Assembly: GCA_050874385.1 (NCBI GenBank)
Contig: JBNMKO010000001.1
Location: 62,001-126,000, forward strand
Origin: CAG-882 sp050874385
Lineage (GTDB): Bacteria > Bacillota > Clostridia > Lachnospirales > Lachnospiraceae
Direction: 5' to 3'
Length of the DNA: 64,000 nucleotides
Positions 61,205 through 64,000 of the stretch are shown here, piece after piece. The notes under the pieces were generated by a model. The model saw only the letters and a program-made list of their open reading frames with translations, was not told where the DNA came from and ran no database searches. The translations under genes were made by a program, and so were the position numbers. Position 1 is the stretch's first letter. Every line of letters begins with the position of its first letter.

Positions 61205-61796
61205 GGCGAGAAATATTTATTTTCGCTATGACAAAAAACAGCCGTGGGTGCTTGAGGATTGCAATGTAAAGGTTGAAAAGGGCGAGCGGCTTGCAATTTT
61301 TGCGCCGAGCGGTTACGGCAAGTCCACGCTTGCCATGCTTTTATCGGGATACATAAAACCCATCAAGGGAGAGATTTTGCTGGATGGCAAGCCGCTTCCG
61401 AAAAAAGGTGTGTGCCCTGTGCAGTTAATTTACCAGCACCCCGAAAAAGCGATAAATCCGAGATGGAGGCTTAGGCGTGTGCTTGAGGAGAGCGGCAAAA
61501 TTGATGAGTCTGTAATTCATGCCTTTGGCATTGAGAAAGCTTGGCTTGACAGATTTCCAAGGGAGCTGTCCGGCGGCGAGCTTCAACGCTTCTGTGTGGC
61601 GAGGGCGCTTATGAGCGGCGCAGATTATCTTATCTGTGATGAGATAAGCACGATGTTAGATGTCATTACGCAGGCGCAGATATGGAATGTTCTTTTGGCG
61701 GAGGCGGATAAAAGGAATATGGGAATTATTGCGGTCACGCACAACAGGCATCTTGCCGATAGGATTGCGACGAGGACGATTGACTTGTCACTGTAG
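61194..61796 (+). CDS. ABC transporter ATP-binding protein (NikE-like, short)
   Basis: A 200-residue ATPase with Walker A APSGYGKSTLAML, Q loop QLIYQHPEKAINPRW, signature RELSGGELQRFCVA, Walker B YLICDEISTMLD and H loop VTHNRH. It lacks the C-terminal oligo_HPY region found in DppF, as in nickel-type NikE. It overlaps the preceding ATPase gene by 11 bases and ends the transporter operon. Confidence 0.88.
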   Translation: MALEARNIYFRYDKKQPWVLEDCNVKVEKGERLAIFAPSGYGKSTLAMLLSGYIKPIKGEILLDGKPLPKKGVCPVQLIYQHPEKAINPRWRLRRVLEESGKIDESVIHAFGIEKAWLDRFPRELSGGELQRFCVARALMSGADYLICDEISTMLDVITQAQIWNVLLAEADKRNMGIIAVTHNRHLADRIATRTIDLSL

Positions 61797-61909
61797 ATGG
61801 CTTTTATGTTTTTGAGCTAATCATTGATTGCAAAATTTGAAAATATTTGATGAATTGAAGGCAGATTTAATGCCTTTAAGATATCATTGTTTAGAAAGGT
61901 GGTTTGTCT

Positions 61910-62569
61910 ATGAAGAGAGCGTATTCGGCATCTATGTATGCAAAGCCCTATGAGAAGTATTGCAAGGAGAATTTTCCTAATAAAGCGAAAGAAATTTTTG
62001 ACAGGGCGGAGAAAAATTATATTGAGTTTATGAAGGAAATGCCCGATTTGGGCGAGAATTTGATGGCAAAAAATATGCTCGATTGGTTTACAATTATCTC
62101 ATTTTATGAGGCGAGCGACCACAGACTGGACGGGGATACACTTCTTGTAATCAAGCAACGGGCTGTGGACAAAATGAGATTTCTGGGAAAAATTGTTGAC
62201 GGAAATAAGAGTAGGTGGGTTTATAAGCTGTTTGAAAAAACCTATGTAAAATATAATAAAATGCTAAAGGAGCATCAAAAAAAGGGTGAATGGATGGACA
62301 GCTGGAAGGTGGAGATTAATCCGGATAACCGGACAGAGGGATTTTGTTTTCATCTTGTAGGGTGTCCTATAGCAAAACATGCCCGGGAACATGGCTATGA
62401 AAAACTGCTTCCGTATCTTTGCAGGACTGACCATTTCCTTGCGGATGTAATGCACGCCAGACTGATTAGGACGCAGACGGAGGCACTTGGAGGGGAGTGC
62501 TGTGACTATTGGTATGTGGGGGATAAAAGTCCTGTGCTCGAACAGTATAAGAATTTGGAAAAAATATAG
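61910..62569 (+). CDS. L-2-amino-thiazoline-4-carboxylic acid hydrolase family protein
   Basis: A 219-residue member of the ATC hydrolase family (PF14196-type), named for an enzyme of the bacterial pathway converting DL-ATC to L-cysteine; most members have unknown substrates. The conserved C-terminal block FCFHLVGCPIAKHAREHGYE, then LLPYLCRTDH and GGECCDYWYVGD, carries the cysteine and histidine residues of the family. ATG at 61910 follows AAAGGTGG; a TTG at 61904 is rejected. The gene sits 113 bp after the transporter, so co-transcription is possible but not evident. Confidence 0.8.
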   Translation: MKRAYSASMYAKPYEKYCKENFPNKAKEIFDRAEKNYIEFMKEMPDLGENLMAKNMLDWFTIISFYEASDHRLDGDTLLVIKQRAVDKMRFLGKIVDGNKSRWVYKLFEKTYVKYNKMLKEHQKKGEWMDSWKVEINPDNRTEGFCFHLVGCPIAKHAREHGYEKLLPYLCRTDHFLADVMHARLIRTQTEALGGECCDYWYVGDKSPVLEQYKNLEKI

Positions 62570-62626
62570 GAAAGGTGTATCAAAAATTGCAATATATATT
62601 TTACGAAAAGGCAAGGTGATGTTTTT

Positions 62627-63253
62627 ATGTGCGGTAAAAAAATTATCCTCACATCGCATGGCTTGAACTGTAATATCGGGCGGCAGGCAATTAAAAGGGC
62701 TTTGAGAGAATGTGTTGGAGAAAAGTTAGGTGAATTTTTGTCCGATAAGAGCATAATGCTATGTACCGTAAAATCGGATGGAATTAATGATTTGCTCCGG
62801 AATGAAGCGGTTATGCTTGGTTTTAGTGTTGAAAACGTATTTGTGTGGGATGAATTTGTATCGAATGAAATAAAAGATAAGTGCGATGAATTTTCTTTCT
62901 GCTATGTGAGCGAGGGTGACGCGTTTAAAATTATGCAGATGCTAAAGAAAACAGGGGCGGATGCAATTATAAAACATTCTGTGAAAAATGGTGGATTTTA
63001 TATCGGAGCGAGTGCCGGGGCTATGATTGCGACAAGTTCCATTGAATTTGCCAATGATTTTGAGCGAAGTTCTGTAAAAATGAACGATTATACCGGGCTT
63101 GATATTCTTCCGTCAAAGTTTGGAAAAACGGCGATTATACCACATTACAACAAGGAGGAGTTCGGGCGTTGGAAAAAGAATACCGCGAAAAATGTGCTTG
63201 ATGAATATGATTATATTGATTATGTGACGGAGACAGGATATAGAATATATTAG
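62627..63253 (+). CDS. Peptidase S51-like (type 1 glutamine amidotransferase-like) protein
   Basis: A 208-residue protein of the dipeptidase E/cyanophycinase (S51) group. The nucleophile elbow is GFYIGASAGAMIATSS with the active serine in G-A-S-A-G, followed by GLDILPSKFGKTAIIPHYNK, where the histidine lies in the conserved late position. Many close relatives have no known substrate. Start has AAGGTGA. It comes 57 bp after the ATC-hydrolase-like gene, and together with the upstream peptide/nickel transporter suggests a small peptide or amino-acid-derivative scavenging locus (inference). Confidence 0.82.
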   Translation: MCGKKIILTSHGLNCNIGRQAIKRALRECVGEKLGEFLSDKSIMLCTVKSDGINDLLRNEAVMLGFSVENVFVWDEFVSNEIKDKCDEFSFCYVSEGDAFKIMQMLKKTGADAIIKHSVKNGGFYIGASAGAMIATSSIEFANDFERSSVKMNDYTGLDILPSKFGKTAIIPHYNKEEFGRWKKNTAKNVLDEYDYIDYVTETGYRIY

Positions 63254-63562
63254 GCTTTCGTTTAGGCTCGGGCATATTTATATTTTTTGGTTTTGTTTGT
63301 TTTTTAAATTATACCGTAATTTGCTTATATTTGGTCATTTGTTGGTAGAATTTTTCGGATATTTTGTTAAAATATATTTGTGTTGTAGTAGAGAATGAAA
63401 AATAAAAAATCTGTAGCATATACGATGCGGATATAAAAGTATGTTGAGAGAATGATGCAAATAATTGATTGCGAAATTAATAAGATGAATAACGGGCATT
63501 GTTCGATTATGAAATCGAGTTTCGCAATTAAACGGATGTAAATAAAATTATGGAGGTCTATC
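63254..63562. other. AT-rich intergenic region, nothing recognised
   Basis: About 309 bp of AT-rich sequence without a credible gene on either strand. A GGAGGTC ribosome site closes it at 63552-63558. Confidence 0.4.
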
Positions 63563-64000
63563 ATGGAACCGATTTTAGTTAATACCGTGGATATTTCTGC
63601 GGCAGGAAAAAATTGTAAGGTATTGCTTGGGGACATAAATGGTGACGGGCGCATGGAGCTTGTGTGTGTGCAGGCAAACGGCGGTACGGACTCGAGATAT
63701 GTTCCGTTTTATGTGACATGTGTGACGGCATTTGCGCTCACGGGAGAAAAGTTGTGGCAGGTTGGCACACCTTGGGATGAGCCGGGCGGCTTCGGGGCTG
63801 ATTTTCCGGCACAGATATATGACATAGACGGCGATGGAAAACTTGAAATCATTGCTGTTATGGCGGATGATACAGCCGCATTGGATGCGGAGACGGCAGC
63901 AAGTGATGTGTGTGGTGGTAGCAACGTATCTGGCATATCAGGTGGCGACAGCGGCATAACAGAAGGAGAAGGTAATGCTGCCATTGTAAACAAGAACATA
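63563..64000 (+). CDS. FG-GAP/VCBS-type protein, possibly lyase-like (truncated by the window end)
   Basis: An open frame starting at ATG 63563 behind TGGAGGTC and running off the window, at least 146 codons. Two calcium-binding FG-GAP-like units are visible: LLGDINGDGRMELVCVQAN and QIYDIDGDGKLEIIAVM, the beta-propeller blade loops also found in family 11 rhamnogalacturonan lyases. There is no N-terminal signal peptide. A Gly/Ser/Asp-rich stretch follows. With GH127 in the window, a role in plant polysaccharide use is plausible, but the catalytic part is not visible here. Confidence 0.6.
   Translation, partial: MEPILVNTVDISAAGKNCKVLLGDINGDGRMELVCVQANGGTDSRYVPFYVTCVTAFALTGEKLWQVGTPWDEPGGFGADFPAQIYDIDGDGKLEIIAVMADDTAALDAETAASDVCGGSNVSGISGGDSGITEGEGNAAIVNKNI

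Noticed and set aside
1..64000. CRISPR arrays, tRNA or rRNA genes
   Set aside because: No regularly spaced repeats, cloverleaf-like sequence or rRNA signature words were seen by eye; a dedicated scan (tRNAscan, CRISPR finder) would settle it.

Overview
The window looks like a chromosomal segment of a gut-type, low-to-moderate GC Firmicute, most likely a Lachnospiraceae member (Lachnospira / Roseburia / Agathobacter / Butyrivibrio group). The evidence is strong AGGAGG-type ribosome sites, a monoderm Tad pilus cluster, chemotaxis genes (CheX, two large chemoreceptors, SigD-like promoters), plant-polysaccharide functions (a GH127 arabinofuranosidase and an FG-GAP/lyase-like protein) and genes typical of Clostridia (SEC-C methionine aminopeptidase, YhaM, MutS2, TrmL). 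I saw no rRNA, tRNA or CRISPR array.

Layout. 0.5-10.6 kb: housekeeping genes (sugar nucleotidyltransferase, map, exonuclease, AIR-synthase-like protein, cheX, trmL, an OmpR-type two-component system, mutS2). 10.7-18.2 kb: a nine-gene Tad pilus operon behind a near-consensus promoter (CpaF ATPase, TadB, TadC, a small Flp-like pilin, two pseudopilin-like proteins, a CpaB-like SAF protein, a prepilin peptidase), ending in an HtrA-like protein that has lost all three catalytic residues. 18.2-20.8 kb: yhaM and an rlmD-type rRNA methyltransferase.

20.8-31.45 kb: a decayed mobile island starting just past the 3' end of the rlmD-type gene. It holds a parB truncated by a broken IS3 element, phage/ICE-type regulators and small genes, an AIPR gene, a second decayed IS with intact 16-bp terminal repeats, and a three-gene AT-rich cassette. 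The cassette is a PD-(D/E)XK nuclease fused to a DUF2075 ATPase, a MazG-type nucleotide pyrophosphohydrolase, and a GIY-YIG nuclease fused to a second DUF2075 ATPase. The last gene is split by one in-frame amber codon. This cassette is the best candidate for an undescribed defence system in the window. The island ends against an orphan AgrC-like kinase with no visible ribosome site.

31.5-49.5 kb: signalling and surface functions (membrane protein with repeat-like C-terminus, chemoreceptor, orphan sugar-type binding lipoprotein, hybrid kinase, SDR oxidoreductase, secreted nuclease lipoprotein, second chemoreceptor, GH127). 50.5-54.7 kb: a radical SAM protein and a second RNA methyltransferase, then a DUF262/HNH protein. 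54.9-63.3 kb: larC with a 31-histidine insertion, followed by a five-gene nickel/peptide ABC transporter, an ATC-hydrolase family protein and an S51-like peptidase. The window ends inside an FG-GAP-like gene.

Three near-identical ~125-131 bp repeats (38.2, 42.4 and 56.4 kb) with 14-bp inverted ends, two of them flanked by perfect 7-bp target duplications, form a MITE-like family. A fourth, partial copy lies at 49.5 kb.
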